Shown one piece after another: positions 20,993-30,201 of a stretch of DNA of 64,000 nucleotides. The position numbers and the translations under genes are program-made. A model generated the notes under the pieces. That model was given only the letters and a program-made list of their open reading frames with translations. It had not been told where the DNA came from and did not search any database. The stretch is from Lentimicrobium sp. L6 (GTDB lineage Bacteria > Bacteroidota > Bacteroidia > Bacteroidales > UBA12170). Position 1 is the first letter of the stretch. Each line of letters begins with the position of its first letter. The stretch is from positions 39,553 to 103,552 of the forward strand of contig NZ_JABKCA010000005.1 of the NCBI RefSeq assembly GCF_013166655.1, written 5' to 3'.

Positions 20993-22053
20993 ACACCTTT
21001 ATAGAGCGCCCCACTAATACTGTCTCGTTTTGCCCCAGTTACTTTATTTAAGATATTGGGTTGTTCTCGAATTCTTAAAACACCCAAGAAAGCAAATATC
21101 AAAGCTTCTTTCATTTCGACGAGTATAGGGTCTGGAATCACAATCTCTAAAGATATTTTCGCCCTAATTCTTTCTATTAAGAAAGAATTATAGGCCCCAC
21201 CTCCAGTAATTAAAACTTTTCCTGAATTTATTTTTGAGGAGGCCAAAGAATAAGCTATTTGGTCTGCGGTATGCTCCACTAGTGTTCTCAATAAGTCTTC
21301 ATCAGAAATATTAGTTGACAAGCAAGGCCAGAAGCACTCGTCCACCCATTCTCTGCCTAATGACTTTGGCCCGTTATGCTGATAGTAATCGAGCTGATTG
21401 AGTTTATGGAGGAGTTCACGAACCAACTGACCATTTCTTGCTATTTTACCATCTTCATCGTATTCTAAGCCCTGTTTACGGGTAATCTCATTCATCACAA
21501 TATTCACTGGACAAATATCGAATGCATTAATATCATCAACACCACCAAAAGAAATATTTGAAAACCCTCCAAGATTTAATCGAGCTAAGTATTTAGAGAA
21601 CAATAAAGCATCACCAATGGGAACCAAAGGTGCTCCCTGCCCTCCTCTAGCTACATCCATGCTTCTAAAATCATTAGCTACCAATAGACCAGTTCGACTA
21701 GCTATAGCTGAGCCATCACCAATCTGGCTAGTAAAACCTAACTCTGGTTGATGAAAAACAGTATGCCCATGAACACCAATGACATCTACCTCAAGCCGAT
21801 GACTTTTAATAAAAGCATCTACTTTCTTCCCCATATAGTGACCAAAGTCCACATGAGTTCTTGCAAATTCAAATGCAGAGGCTTGGGCTAAATTGGATAG
21901 TTTATTTTGCCATTTTTTTGAATAGGGTATTTCGATATAATCACCGAACTGATAAAACCAGTTATTTCCATCAAAGAAAAATTCAGCAAAGACAATGTCC
22001 AAACCATCCAAAGAGGTTCCTGACATGACTCCAATGGCATTATACCTCTCCAT
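20989..22053 (-). CDS. anmK: Anhydro-N-acetylmuramic acid kinase
   Basis: The 354-residue sugar kinase phosphorylates and opens anhydro-MurNAc during cell-wall recycling, giving MurNAc-6-phosphate. The ATPase-fold motifs are present: N-terminal GVMSGTSLDGLD, GDGSAIA, NLGGFSNIS, and the C-terminal adenosine loop ITGGGAYNSFL. Its ATG shares one base with the murF stop codon (translational coupling), and its stop overlaps the stop of the convergent peptidase gene by four bases, so no terminator separates them. The pairing with murF is consistent with a role in peptidoglycan turnover. Confidence 0.95.
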   Translation of the reverse strand: MERYNAIGVMSGTSLDGLDIVFAEFFFDGNNWFYQFGDYIEIPYSKKWQNKLSNLAQASAFEFARTHVDFGHYMGKKVDAFIKSHRLEVDVIGVHGHTVFHQPELGFTSQIGDGSAIASRTGLLVANDFRSMDVARGGQGAPLVPIGDALLFSKYLARLNLGGFSNISFGGVDDINAFDICPVNIVMNEITRKQGLEYDEDGKIARNGQLVRELLHKLNQLDYYQHNGPKSLGREWVDECFWPCLSTNISDEDLLRTLVEHTADQIAYSLASSKINSGKVLITGGGAYNSFLIERIRAKISLEIVIPDPILVEMKEALIFAFLGVLRIREQPNILNKVTGAKRDSISGALYKGV

Positions 22054-23342
22054 TATAATAAAACTTCTTTTAAAACCTCTAATTTAATACCTCTGGAACC
22101 TTTTAATAGGATTTTATAACTTTTCACCCCCTGGATCATCAGATATTGTTTTGCTTCCTCACTAGTTTTGAAAAAATTAAATTCAGGATAATCTGCTTCG
22201 AATTGGAGAAAAGCATCACCCACAAGCAATGCTATATCAAATGAATACTCTATTAAATCATTTAAAACCTTTAAATGTTCCACTTCTTCAAATTCACCAA
22301 GTTCAAGCATATCGCCAAGAACCACCATCTTATTTGGGAAGTCCACATTTTTAAAAAACTGTAAGGCACCTTTCATACTATCTGGATTGGCATTATAAGC
22401 ATCCATAATCAATTCATTATTTTCCCCCTTCTCTATTTGAGATCTATTATTCGATGGCATATAGGATTCCAATGCATGGACAATTTTTTCTTGAGGAATT
22501 TTGAAATATTCACCAATTGCTATGGCAGCTGCTGCATTATATAAATTATAATTACCAAATAAATGTGTTTCAATTTTAAACTCGTTCCACTCAAATACTA
22601 AAGAGACGTTTGAAGCACTTAATTCGACTTGAGTTTGAGAACTGGAACCTATACCATATGTATTTCTTCTTAAAGCGGTTGAAGAATCCATCAAAACCTC
22701 ATCATCTGCATTAACAAAAACACAGCCCTTTACTTTTTCTACAGCACGGTACAAAGCCAATTTTGTGGTTTTAATATTCTGATAAGAACCGAAACCTTCT
22801 AAATGTGCATGACCAATATTAGTGATGACGCCTAAGTTTGGCTTGCAAATATCGCACAACTCAGCAATCTCACCCAAATGATTGGCCCCCATTTCTATGA
22901 TGGCCATATCATGCTTGGCATTTACCTTCAACAAGCTTAAAGGAACACCTATATGATTATTCAAATTGCCTTTAGTATAAGAAATATTGAAATGTGAGGA
23001 TAAAACAGCAGCCAGTAACTCCTTTGTGGTGGTTTTCCCATTGGTTCCGGTGATTCCAATAACCGGAATATCTAGTTTATCACGATGAAAAGAAGCCAAT
23101 TCTTGCATTGTTTTAAGACTATCTTCTACCAATATCATTCTACTTTGGTTAGTAAAATACTTCTCATCATCTAAAACCACTATTCGAGCACCTTTTTCAA
23201 GCGCTTGAAGAGCAAATTTATTGCCATTGAAACTCTCACCACTTAAGCAGAAAAACAACTCTCCTCGTTGTAAACTTCTGGTATCGGTAGAAACACCGGA
23301 GGATTCTATAAATTGTTCATATAATGTTTCTATCATCATCAT
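22053..23342 (-). CDS. murF: UDP-N-acetylmuramoyl-tripeptide--D-alanyl-D-alanine ligase
   Basis: The enzyme adds D-Ala-D-Ala to the UDP-MurNAc-tripeptide in the cytoplasm. The 429 residues contain the Mur ligase signature GITGTNGKTTTKELL (P-loop), NIGHAHLEGFGS, and NYNLYNAAAAIAIG with the C-terminal domain (DAYNANPDSM). Three consecutive ATG codons open the frame (23342, 23339, 23336), so the exact start is uncertain. It lies directly downstream of gldJ, an order also known in flavobacteria, but a terminator hairpin ends within about 10 bases of the first ATG. Confidence 0.96.
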   Translation of the reverse strand: MMMIETLYEQFIESSGVSTDTRSLQRGELFFCLSGESFNGNKFALQALEKGARIVVLDDEKYFTNQSRMILVEDSLKTMQELASFHRDKLDIPVIGITGTNGKTTTKELLAAVLSSHFNISYTKGNLNNHIGVPLSLLKVNAKHDMAIIEMGANHLGEIAELCDICKPNLGVITNIGHAHLEGFGSYQNIKTTKLALYRAVEKVKGCVFVNADDEVLMDSSTALRRNTYGIGSSSQTQVELSASNVSLVFEWNEFKIETHLFGNYNLYNAAAAIAIGEYFKIPQEKIVHALESYMPSNNRSQIEKGENNELIMDAYNANPDSMKGALQFFKNVDFPNKMVVLGDMLELGEFEEVEHLKVLNDLIEYSFDIALLVGDAFLQFEADYPEFNFFKTSEEAKQYLMIQGVKSYKILLKGSRGIKLEVLKEVLL

Positions 23343-23346
23343 GAAA

Positions 23347-23391
23347 TAAAAAAAGTCATTTTGAAACCAGTCGAAACTTTCTCAAAATGAC
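23347..23391 (-). terminator. Hairpin terminator or attenuator between gldJ and murF
   Basis: On the minus strand GTCATTTTGA (23391-23382) pairs exactly with TCAAAATGAC (23364-23355) and is followed by a run of T (23354-23347). It would terminate gldJ transcripts. It sits so close to the murF start that murF needs either read-through or an internal promoter in gldJ. Confidence 0.8.
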
Positions 23392-23412
23392 CTTTATAAT
23401 AAATATTATCTT

Positions 23413-24909
23413 TTATTTGCGACCTGACATAGGGCTACCTACTCGGTTCATCGCGCATCTAAATCCAATAAAGTTAGTCGCTTCTGTTTGCTCTAAGAAC
23501 CTACGAGATGAAGGACTTAAATAGTAAGCAGGATCTTTCCAACTACCACCTTTATATACACGAACGTCATCATTAATCATGGTTGAATTTCCATAATCAT
23601 ACATTAAACCTGTTGCCGTTTTTGTTTGCAATGAATCTGGCATATTCAACCAAGTTTCGTCACTTCTCACAGAAGAGGTAAAGTCTCCATCTAAATAATT
23701 TATATTATCAGATTTTCTATAATTTTTTCTTCCTTCAGCCTCTTCAATAGTGATATCTCTGTATTTTATTCGACCTAGGCTATCTTTTTGAGCAATAAAA
23801 CCATCTTGGTCAGTCACCTTAGTTTGGAATACATTACCACGATAACCAGCTAAATCATCAATATCATCTAAACTTTGAGGACGATATACATCAAGCACCC
23901 ATTCACTTACATTACCACCCATATTATAAAGACCATAATCATTAGGGAAATAGGTTCCAACTTCTGTAGGGATATCTGCACCATCATTTAAAGCACCTGC
24001 AACTCCCATATAATCACCACGACCTCTTTTGAAATTGGCTACAAATCCACCATAATATTTCTTATCAGAAGTACGTGTATAATTACCATTCCAAGGATAA
24101 GTTTTTCTTTGGCTGATTCTTTCATACAAAGTGTTCTCAATTAATCCTAAAGCCGCATATTCCCATTCAGCTTCTGTAGGAAGTCTATAATCTGGGTACA
24201 AAACACCGTCTTCCATTTTTACTATTCTAGTACCATCTCCATTAGGGTTTAAATTTTCTGGTGGCTCATTTACTAAACCTTCGTATTGTCCAGACAAATA
24301 TGCTTCAGTATTAAAATTATTTTCATCCTGTTGATCAATATCCATATCTAGAACCTTATTACTGATCAACCTAAGTTCATTTACTCTATCCGTACGCCAT
24401 TTTGCATAATCATTAGCTTGTAACCAATTTACTCCAACTACAGGATAGTTTTTATAAGCGGGGTGACGCAAATAATTATCCACTAACGGCTCATTATAAC
24501 CAAGTCTAGATCTCCAGACTAAAGTATCGGGCAAAGCTTTACGTCTAACTTCAGGATAGTTAACACCATACACTCTCTTCAACCAATATAGATACTCCAA
24601 ATAATCGACATTGGAAACCTCTACCTGATCCATGTAAAAGGAGCGAATAGTTAATCGACGAGGATAGTTATTAGTATTAAAAACTACCTGGTCTTGTGTT
24701 GTTCCCATTACAAAAGTACCACCTTCAATTAACACTAATCCTGGGCCAGGTTCTTGCTCAACAAAATCGCTAACCTCAAAACCGCCATTTTCAGCATCAT
24801 TATAATTCCAGCCAGTAGTCTGAGAACCTTCAGATCCTCCACAAGAACTAAAGGCGATGATGATCATCGCCGCTGAAACTAAGCCTATTGTTTTTCTAAG
24901 ACTATACAT
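23413..24909 (-). CDS. gldJ: Gliding motility/T9SS lipoprotein GldJ
   Basis: This 498-residue outer-membrane-associated lipoprotein has a lipobox (AFSSCGGS) near residue 23 and a formylglycine-generating-enzyme-like (SUMF1) domain: VLIEGGTFVMGTTQ, YPVVGVNWLQANDYAKW, RLPTEAEWEYAALG, NMGGNVSEWVLD, and the C-terminal GGSWKDPAYYLSPSSRRF. GldJ is needed for T9SS assembly/stability in flavobacteria. The gene order porP - gldJ - murF with porU and porV divergently upstream closely matches the flavobacterial gldJ neighbourhood. GldK is the nearest alternative, but the N-terminal TGWNYNDAENGGFEV stretch fits GldJ better. Confidence 0.88.
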   Translation of the reverse strand: MYSLRKTIGLVSAAMIIIAFSSCGGSEGSQTTGWNYNDAENGGFEVSDFVEQEPGPGLVLIEGGTFVMGTTQDQVVFNTNNYPRRLTIRSFYMDQVEVSNVDYLEYLYWLKRVYGVNYPEVRRKALPDTLVWRSRLGYNEPLVDNYLRHPAYKNYPVVGVNWLQANDYAKWRTDRVNELRLISNKVLDMDIDQQDENNFNTEAYLSGQYEGLVNEPPENLNPNGDGTRIVKMEDGVLYPDYRLPTEAEWEYAALGLIENTLYERISQRKTYPWNGNYTRTSDKKYYGGFVANFKRGRGDYMGVAGALNDGADIPTEVGTYFPNDYGLYNMGGNVSEWVLDVYRPQSLDDIDDLAGYRGNVFQTKVTDQDGFIAQKDSLGRIKYRDITIEEAEGRKNYRKSDNINYLDGDFTSSVRSDETWLNMPDSLQTKTATGLMYDYGNSTMINDDVRVYKGGSWKDPAYYLSPSSRRFLEQTEATNFIGFRCAMNRVGSPMSGRK

Positions 24910-24938
24910 TATATAAATTCATTTTTGTTATTTCATCA

Positions 24939-25961
24939 TTAAAAGCTAGGCGAAGGTATCGCATCCAGTCTTGTTCTTCTGGAACGATACTGCGACCCAG
25001 TATCAAAGGTATAACCCAGAGAAATCTCATGAGCTCCACCTGTAGCATTTTGCAATTTAGATATGGTTATATCGTAACTATATCCAAATTTAAGATTTTT
25101 ATATTGGAATCCCAATAAAGCAATAATGGCATCTGCATTAGTCACATCATGACGATACCACATACCAAGAACGAAAGGATTCTTATTTAAGTATACTCCA
25201 AAATTAATTTGCTGGAAATTTTGCTGCTGTTGATAGATAATATTTGGAGAAACTGTGATACGATCATAACTTGCTCCACGGTACCTTTTATTACGTAAAT
25301 CGATAACAGCACCTGCATGAACAGTAACTTTCATATGAAGCTTACTCAATTTATCATCGTAGAAACCATTTGCTGGTTGAGTTATGTGATCAACAGCTAC
25401 ACCTCCAAAGAAAATATCTTTAAAAGTATAAACCGCACCCGCACTAAAATCGACGATACTTTTACTTGTTGAAGATGGCTGTGTTTCTTCAGTTTCAAAA
25501 ACCAAACCTCTTATGGGATCATACTGGTCTCCAAAAGTAAGAGAATTCCAGTCTAAGCGGCCTTGAAAAAAGCTAGCTTTAACACCAAAATTCACAAACA
25601 TTTCTCGGTTTATTTTCAGCCTATAACTATATAAGGCGCTCACTCCTCCGCTTACCAAAACCCCTTGTCCAGCTCTATCTGTCATGAAAGAAATACCAAT
25701 TCCACTATTGATGGATGGCATATATTGATCATAGGAAGCTCCATAGGTAACAAAGTTAGCATCAAGAGAAGGCCATTGATTTCTATAATTCATGGTTAAT
25801 CGAGGTGTCAATGCAGATCCAGCAAGCGCCGGATTGAGGTATAATGGGTTTGCATAAAACTGCGAAAAATGAGGGTCTTGCGCCTGTGAAACCCCAGTAA
25901 GGGCAACCATTAGCAAGGTGAATAAGATTTTCGTTAGTCTGTTGTTCATGTGGTCTATCAA
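24939..25961 (-). CDS. PorP/SprF-family T9SS outer-membrane protein
   Basis: The 340-residue protein has a signal peptide (ILFTLLMVALTGVSQAQ) followed by the family hallmark DPHFSQFYANPLYLNPALAG and repeated amphipathic strands of an outer-membrane barrel. PorP/SprF proteins are T9SS-linked barrels that anchor the secretion/adhesin machinery. It starts 29 bases upstream of gldJ on the same strand and is probably co-transcribed with it. The second in-frame Met (25949, MNNRLTK) gives a more typical signal peptide and may be the true start. Confidence 0.9.
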   Translation of the reverse strand: MIDHMNNRLTKILFTLLMVALTGVSQAQDPHFSQFYANPLYLNPALAGSALTPRLTMNYRNQWPSLDANFVTYGASYDQYMPSINSGIGISFMTDRAGQGVLVSGGVSALYSYRLKINREMFVNFGVKASFFQGRLDWNSLTFGDQYDPIRGLVFETEETQPSSTSKSIVDFSAGAVYTFKDIFFGGVAVDHITQPANGFYDDKLSKLHMKVTVHAGAVIDLRNKRYRGASYDRITVSPNIIYQQQQNFQQINFGVYLNKNPFVLGMWYRHDVTNADAIIALLGFQYKNLKFGYSYDITISKLQNATGGAHEISLGYTFDTGSQYRSRRTRLDAIPSPSF

Positions 25962-26379
25962 ATTAGAACAGGTTCTGTCGTTAAAGAAAACAATATTACA
26001 AATTATTTTTTGATTGATAAAGGTTTTTAGATATTTCTATAAATAGCCTTATAAATCCTTTACTAATCATTATACTAAGTTGCCATTTTTTTGTTTCATT
26101 TGCACTTTGAAACATTTTAGTTTTTTTTTTAAAAGAACCAAGTTTAGTTAATAATTGCTAAATTTTTGCAAAACAAATTTAAGCAAAAACAAAACAATAC
26201 TCAAGTAAAATTATTTTGTTAATTTATTACTAACTGACAACAAAAAAAGGATTAGAGTTGTCTATATCATAAATCTCTTTTTTTGAGTATGTATAATAAA
26301 AAACTATAAAAGGCGTTTTCAAAAATAAGGAACAGTATATTGAGTTCCATTTTAACTTAAAAAACAAAAAATTAATTTT
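25962..26379. other. Divergent intergenic region between porP/sprF and porU
   Basis: These 418 A/T-rich bases separate the leftward porP-gldJ unit from the rightward porU-porU-porV unit, so both promoters should be here. I see one clean inverted repeat, TGTTTCA (26092-26098) against TGAAACA (26108-26114), which could be an operator. No element matches TTTG-N19/20-TAnnTTTG well enough to call, and I see no reading frame worth annotating. Confidence 0.5.
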
Positions 26380-29300
26380 ATGATAATGAAAAATAGCTTT
26401 ATCATTTTTTTATCACTTATTTTCTCTCAAATTTTGTTGGCGCAATCTATAACAAAACACATTGAGATTGAATGGGAACAAGCTTCAATTGAGAATGCCA
26501 TCTTCCACCCTACATTATTTTTCAATGGTGCTAAGGATATGAGCAATACTGGCCTAATTCCATATTACAGCATTGACATTTCTTTGGAATCAAATGAAAC
26601 AGTTAATCAAGTATTCCTAACAAATATTATTGAAAATTCTCAAACTGTAGAATCCTCTACGTTCCAGAATCTAACTACAGAATTAACAAAAGACTATCTA
26701 GTAAAATTTAGAATTATTGACAAAGGGACTAATAAAGTTGCTCGAATATCTTTTCCATGTCTTTCTAAGAATTCACTTCCAAATGTGGTGAATAGATTAT
26801 CATCTTTCGATTTGAAATATGAGAAAGAAACCATTGAAAACCCAACCACCAAATCAGTTGATAATACATTCGCTACTGAATCAGCAATGAAGGACGGGAA
26901 ATGGTTTCAGTTTAAATTAAGCCAAAATGGAATATACAAAATCTCTTATGAACAAACCACCAGTTCTGGAATTGATTTTTCTGGTTTCACCTCCTCCAAT
27001 ATTAAGGTATATGGTTTTGGTGCCATGTTAGACGAGTCTAATGCCACTTATAAACACCCAGATATTCCAGAAGTTGCTATAAAAATGATTGATGGAGGCG
27101 ATGGGAGTTTTGATGCCGGTGATTATTTATTATTTTATGGAGAAGGTCCAGATAACTGGACCTATGATGCATCAAATGAATCATTTCACCATAGATTGAA
27201 TATTTACGCTCGAGAATCATTTTATTACTTGGTATTAAGCGAAGGAAATGGAATTAGAGTAACAACCCAGTCCAACTCATCTAGTGCTAATGCAAGTGTC
27301 TCTACCTATACCGATTATGATTTTATAGAAGATGAAACCTATAATCTAATCAACTCTGGTAGAAGATGGTTTGGTGACAAATACGAATTTGTGAAAGACT
27401 ACACCTATAATTTCCAGTTTGACAATATTGTTTCCGGCTCTTCAGTTTATATTAATTCTGTATTTGCTGCTCGCTCTACTACTCCCAGTCGTTTCACGGT
27501 AAAAACTTTAGGAGAAACTAAATCTACAAGCATCTCTGCCATTCCTTCTGGCAGTTATCCTAGCTATGCGGTTGGAGGTGATATCGAGTGGAGTTTTTCA
27601 CCCTCTACTACTCCATCCGCTATATCCATTGATGTTAATTATAATCAACCCTTGTCAGGAAGTGTAGGTTGGCTAGACTATATTGAAATAAATGTGGAAA
27701 GAAAACTAATCTATAATGGGAATCAGCTTTTATTCCGCAATAAATATTGTATAAAAGAAGGTCAAATTACAGAGTTTAAAATGCAAACTGAAAAAGCTAA
27801 TCATATGGAAATATGGGACATTTCAAATCCTGTATCTCCTAAAAATATCAACTTTACTTCCACCTCTACAACCTTAAGTTATAAGGTTCCAACTGATGGT
27901 TTAGTGGAGTTTATTGCTTACGAACCAGGCACTGCTCTTCAAGCTACATTCAACAAAGAAATTCCGAATCAAAATCTACATGCAGAGATTAATCACGATT
28001 ATATCATCATCACACATCCTCTATTTATTGAACAAGCCAATGAGTTGGCCGATTTCCATAGGGAGAATAGCGGATTAGATGTTTATGTAACCACACTCGA
28101 ACCCATTTATCATGAATTTAGTAGTGGAAGACAAGACATTAGTGGCATAAGAGATTTTGTAAGAAGCGCCTATGAAAATTCTTTGATTGATCATCAACTG
28201 AAATATTTATTACTTTTTGGCGATGCCAGTATGGACTATCTTCTAAGAGAAGAAAACAATAACAATATGGTTCCAACCTGGGAGTCCTACGAAAGTTTCA
28301 ATCCAATTTATTCTATTGCAACAGATGACTTTTTTGGTTTTATGGATGAATGGGAAGGTGGTGATATTATTAATGGTGAAATTGATCTTGGAATAGGTAG
28401 GTTTCCAGTAGTTAGCATTGCCGAAGCCCAAGACATGGTTGATAAAGTAAAACACTATAGAAGCTATAGTGATGAAGTCATGTCAGATTGGAGAAATACA
28501 ATTTGTTTTATTGCTGACGACGAAGATGGAAATTTACACATTCGAGATGCTGATAGATTAAGTAAGTTGGTTGATACGATATACCCTACTGCTAATCTTG
28601 ACAAAATTTATGCTGATGCATATATACAAGAATCTACACCAGCTGGACAAAGATATTCCAAGGTAAATGAAGCCATTAATGAACGAGTGGATAAAGGTGC
28701 CTTAATTATAAGCTATACAGGCCATGGAGGAGAAGTGGGATGGGGTCAAGAGAGATTCCTAGACATGCCAGATATAGAATCGTGGACTAACCAAAATAGA
28801 CTACCAGTCTTTTTAACTGCGACTTGTGAGTTCTCACGTTATGACGACCCTGCTAGGGTTAGCGCTGGTGAAAGAATATTCCTTAATAATAAAGGGGGAG
28901 GAATCTCATTGTTTACTACCTCGCGGGCTACTTTTGCTGGTTCAAATTTTATTGTCAGTACGAATTTTTATAAAGCAGCACTCCAAAAACAACATGGTGA
29001 ATATTTAAGAATGGGTGACATCCTAAAATCAACAAAATTGGCTAGTGGCAGTGGAGTTAACGTAAGCAAATTTGTTTTACTAGGCGATCCTGCTTTAAAA
29101 ATCTCCATCCCCGAAAACTATTTACAAGTAAACTCCATCATTAATAACAACACAGGTTCTGAAACAGATACTATTAAAGCTTTATCAAATATTACAATCA
29201 AAGGCGAAGTACTTGATGCCAATGACAATCTCTTATCAAATTATAATGGTGATATTTATCCAACTATTTATGACAAGCCTACCCCTGTTAGCTCATTAGC

Positions 29301-30195
29301 AAACGACCCTGGAAGTTCTGTTTTCGAATTCGAACTGCAAAAAAACATATTGTACAAAGGAAAAGCTGATGTGGTTAATGGCAAGTTTGAATTCACATTT
29401 ATTGTTCCTAAAGACATCGCCTATAAATATGGTGAAGGAAAAATTAGTCTTTATGCTGAAAATAACGAAACAGATGCCAGTGGCTTCGACAAAGAAATCA
29501 TTATAGGTGGTTTTGAAGAAAACTCAACTGAGGATGATGATGGACCAGAAATCCAACTATTCATTAATAATATTAATTTTGTGAATGGCGGAATCACTAA
29601 CGAAAATCCGATATTATTAGCATTTGTAAATGACGACAATGGTATAAACACCACCGGAAACGGAATTGGGCATGATATTACTGCAACATTAAACAATGAT
29701 GGCACTAATGTGAAAATCCTCAACGATTATTATTTAGCAGATGCCAATAGTTACAAAAGCGGAGCCATTTCATTTCCATTTTTTAATATTCCAGAGGGCA
29801 ATCATACCATTGAACTAAAAGTATGGGATATTTATAATAATTCTTCCAAAGCTAGTATCGACTTCGTGGTAGCTTCTTCTGGCAGTATGGCCTTAGAACA
29901 GCTTTTTAATTATCCGAATCCTGTTTATGACTACACTACCTTCTCCTTTGAGCACAATCAAGCTAACGGAGACATGAATGTACTAATTGACATTTATAGT
30001 ATAGATGGTAAACTTGTCACTCGTTTGGAAGAAAATTTCTTTACTGATAGTTATAGAAATAATGAAATAAAATGGGATGTAACCGATGAAATGGGAAACA
30101 AAATCTCCAAAGGGATTTATGTTTACAAAGTCTTGGTTCGATCTGAAAATGGACAAGAAGCAACAAAATCAAATAGGTTAGTCGTTATAAAATAA
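26380..30195 (+). CDS. porU: T9SS C25-family sortase PorU (first copy)
   Basis: PorU is the gingipain-fold transpeptidase that removes T9SS sorting domains at the outer membrane and attaches cargo. The 1271 residues include a signal peptide, an N-terminal barrel-like prodomain, and a C25 domain with the catalytic His in SYTGHGGEVGWG (H782) and Cys in TATCEFSRYDDP (C816). A C-terminal region (FNYPNPV to VYKVLVRS) resembles a Por-type sorting domain. A second start at 26386 is possible. It lies 6 bases before another porU-like gene and upstream of porV, its known complex partner. Confidence 0.93.
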   Translation: MIMKNSFIIFLSLIFSQILLAQSITKHIEIEWEQASIENAIFHPTLFFNGAKDMSNTGLIPYYSIDISLESNETVNQVFLTNIIENSQTVESSTFQNLTTELTKDYLVKFRIIDKGTNKVARISFPCLSKNSLPNVVNRLSSFDLKYEKETIENPTTKSVDNTFATESAMKDGKWFQFKLSQNGIYKISYEQTTSSGIDFSGFTSSNIKVYGFGAMLDESNATYKHPDIPEVAIKMIDGGDGSFDAGDYLLFYGEGPDNWTYDASNESFHHRLNIYARESFYYLVLSEGNGIRVTTQSNSSSANASVSTYTDYDFIEDETYNLINSGRRWFGDKYEFVKDYTYNFQFDNIVSGSSVYINSVFAARSTTPSRFTVKTLGETKSTSISAIPSGSYPSYAVGGDIEWSFSPSTTPSAISIDVNYNQPLSGSVGWLDYIEINVERKLIYNGNQLLFRNKYCIKEGQITEFKMQTEKANHMEIWDISNPVSPKNINFTSTSTTLSYKVPTDGLVEFIAYEPGTALQATFNKEIPNQNLHAEINHDYIIITHPLFIEQANELADFHRENSGLDVYVTTLEPIYHEFSSGRQDISGIRDFVRSAYENSLIDHQLKYLLLFGDASMDYLLREENNNNMVPTWESYESFNPIYSIATDDFFGFMDEWEGGDIINGEIDLGIGRFPVVSIAEAQDMVDKVKHYRSYSDEVMSDWRNTICFIADDEDGNLHIRDADRLSKLVDTIYPTANLDKIYADAYIQESTPAGQRYSKVNEAINERVDKGALIISYTGHGGEVGWGQERFLDMPDIESWTNQNRLPVFLTATCEFSRYDDPARVSAGERIFLNNKGGGISLFTTSRATFAGSNFIVSTNFYKAALQKQHGEYLRMGDILKSTKLASGSGVNVSKFVLLGDPALKISIPENYLQVNSIINNNTGSETDTIKALSNITIKGEVLDANDNLLSNYNGDIYPTIYDKPTPVSSLANDPGSSVFEFELQKNILYKGKADVVNGKFEFTFIVPKDIAYKYGEGKISLYAENNETDASGFDKEIIIGGFEENSTEDDDGPEIQLFINNINFVNGGITNENPILLAFVNDDNGINTTGNGIGHDITATLNNDGTNVKILNDYYLADANSYKSGAISFPFFNIPEGNHTIELKVWDIYNNSSKASIDFVVASSGSMALEQLFNYPNPVYDYTTFSFEHNQANGDMNVLIDIYSIDGKLVTRLEENFFTDSYRNNEIKWDVTDEMGNKISKGIYVYKVLVRSENGQEATKSNRLVVIK

Positions 30196-30201
30196 TAGAA
30201 A

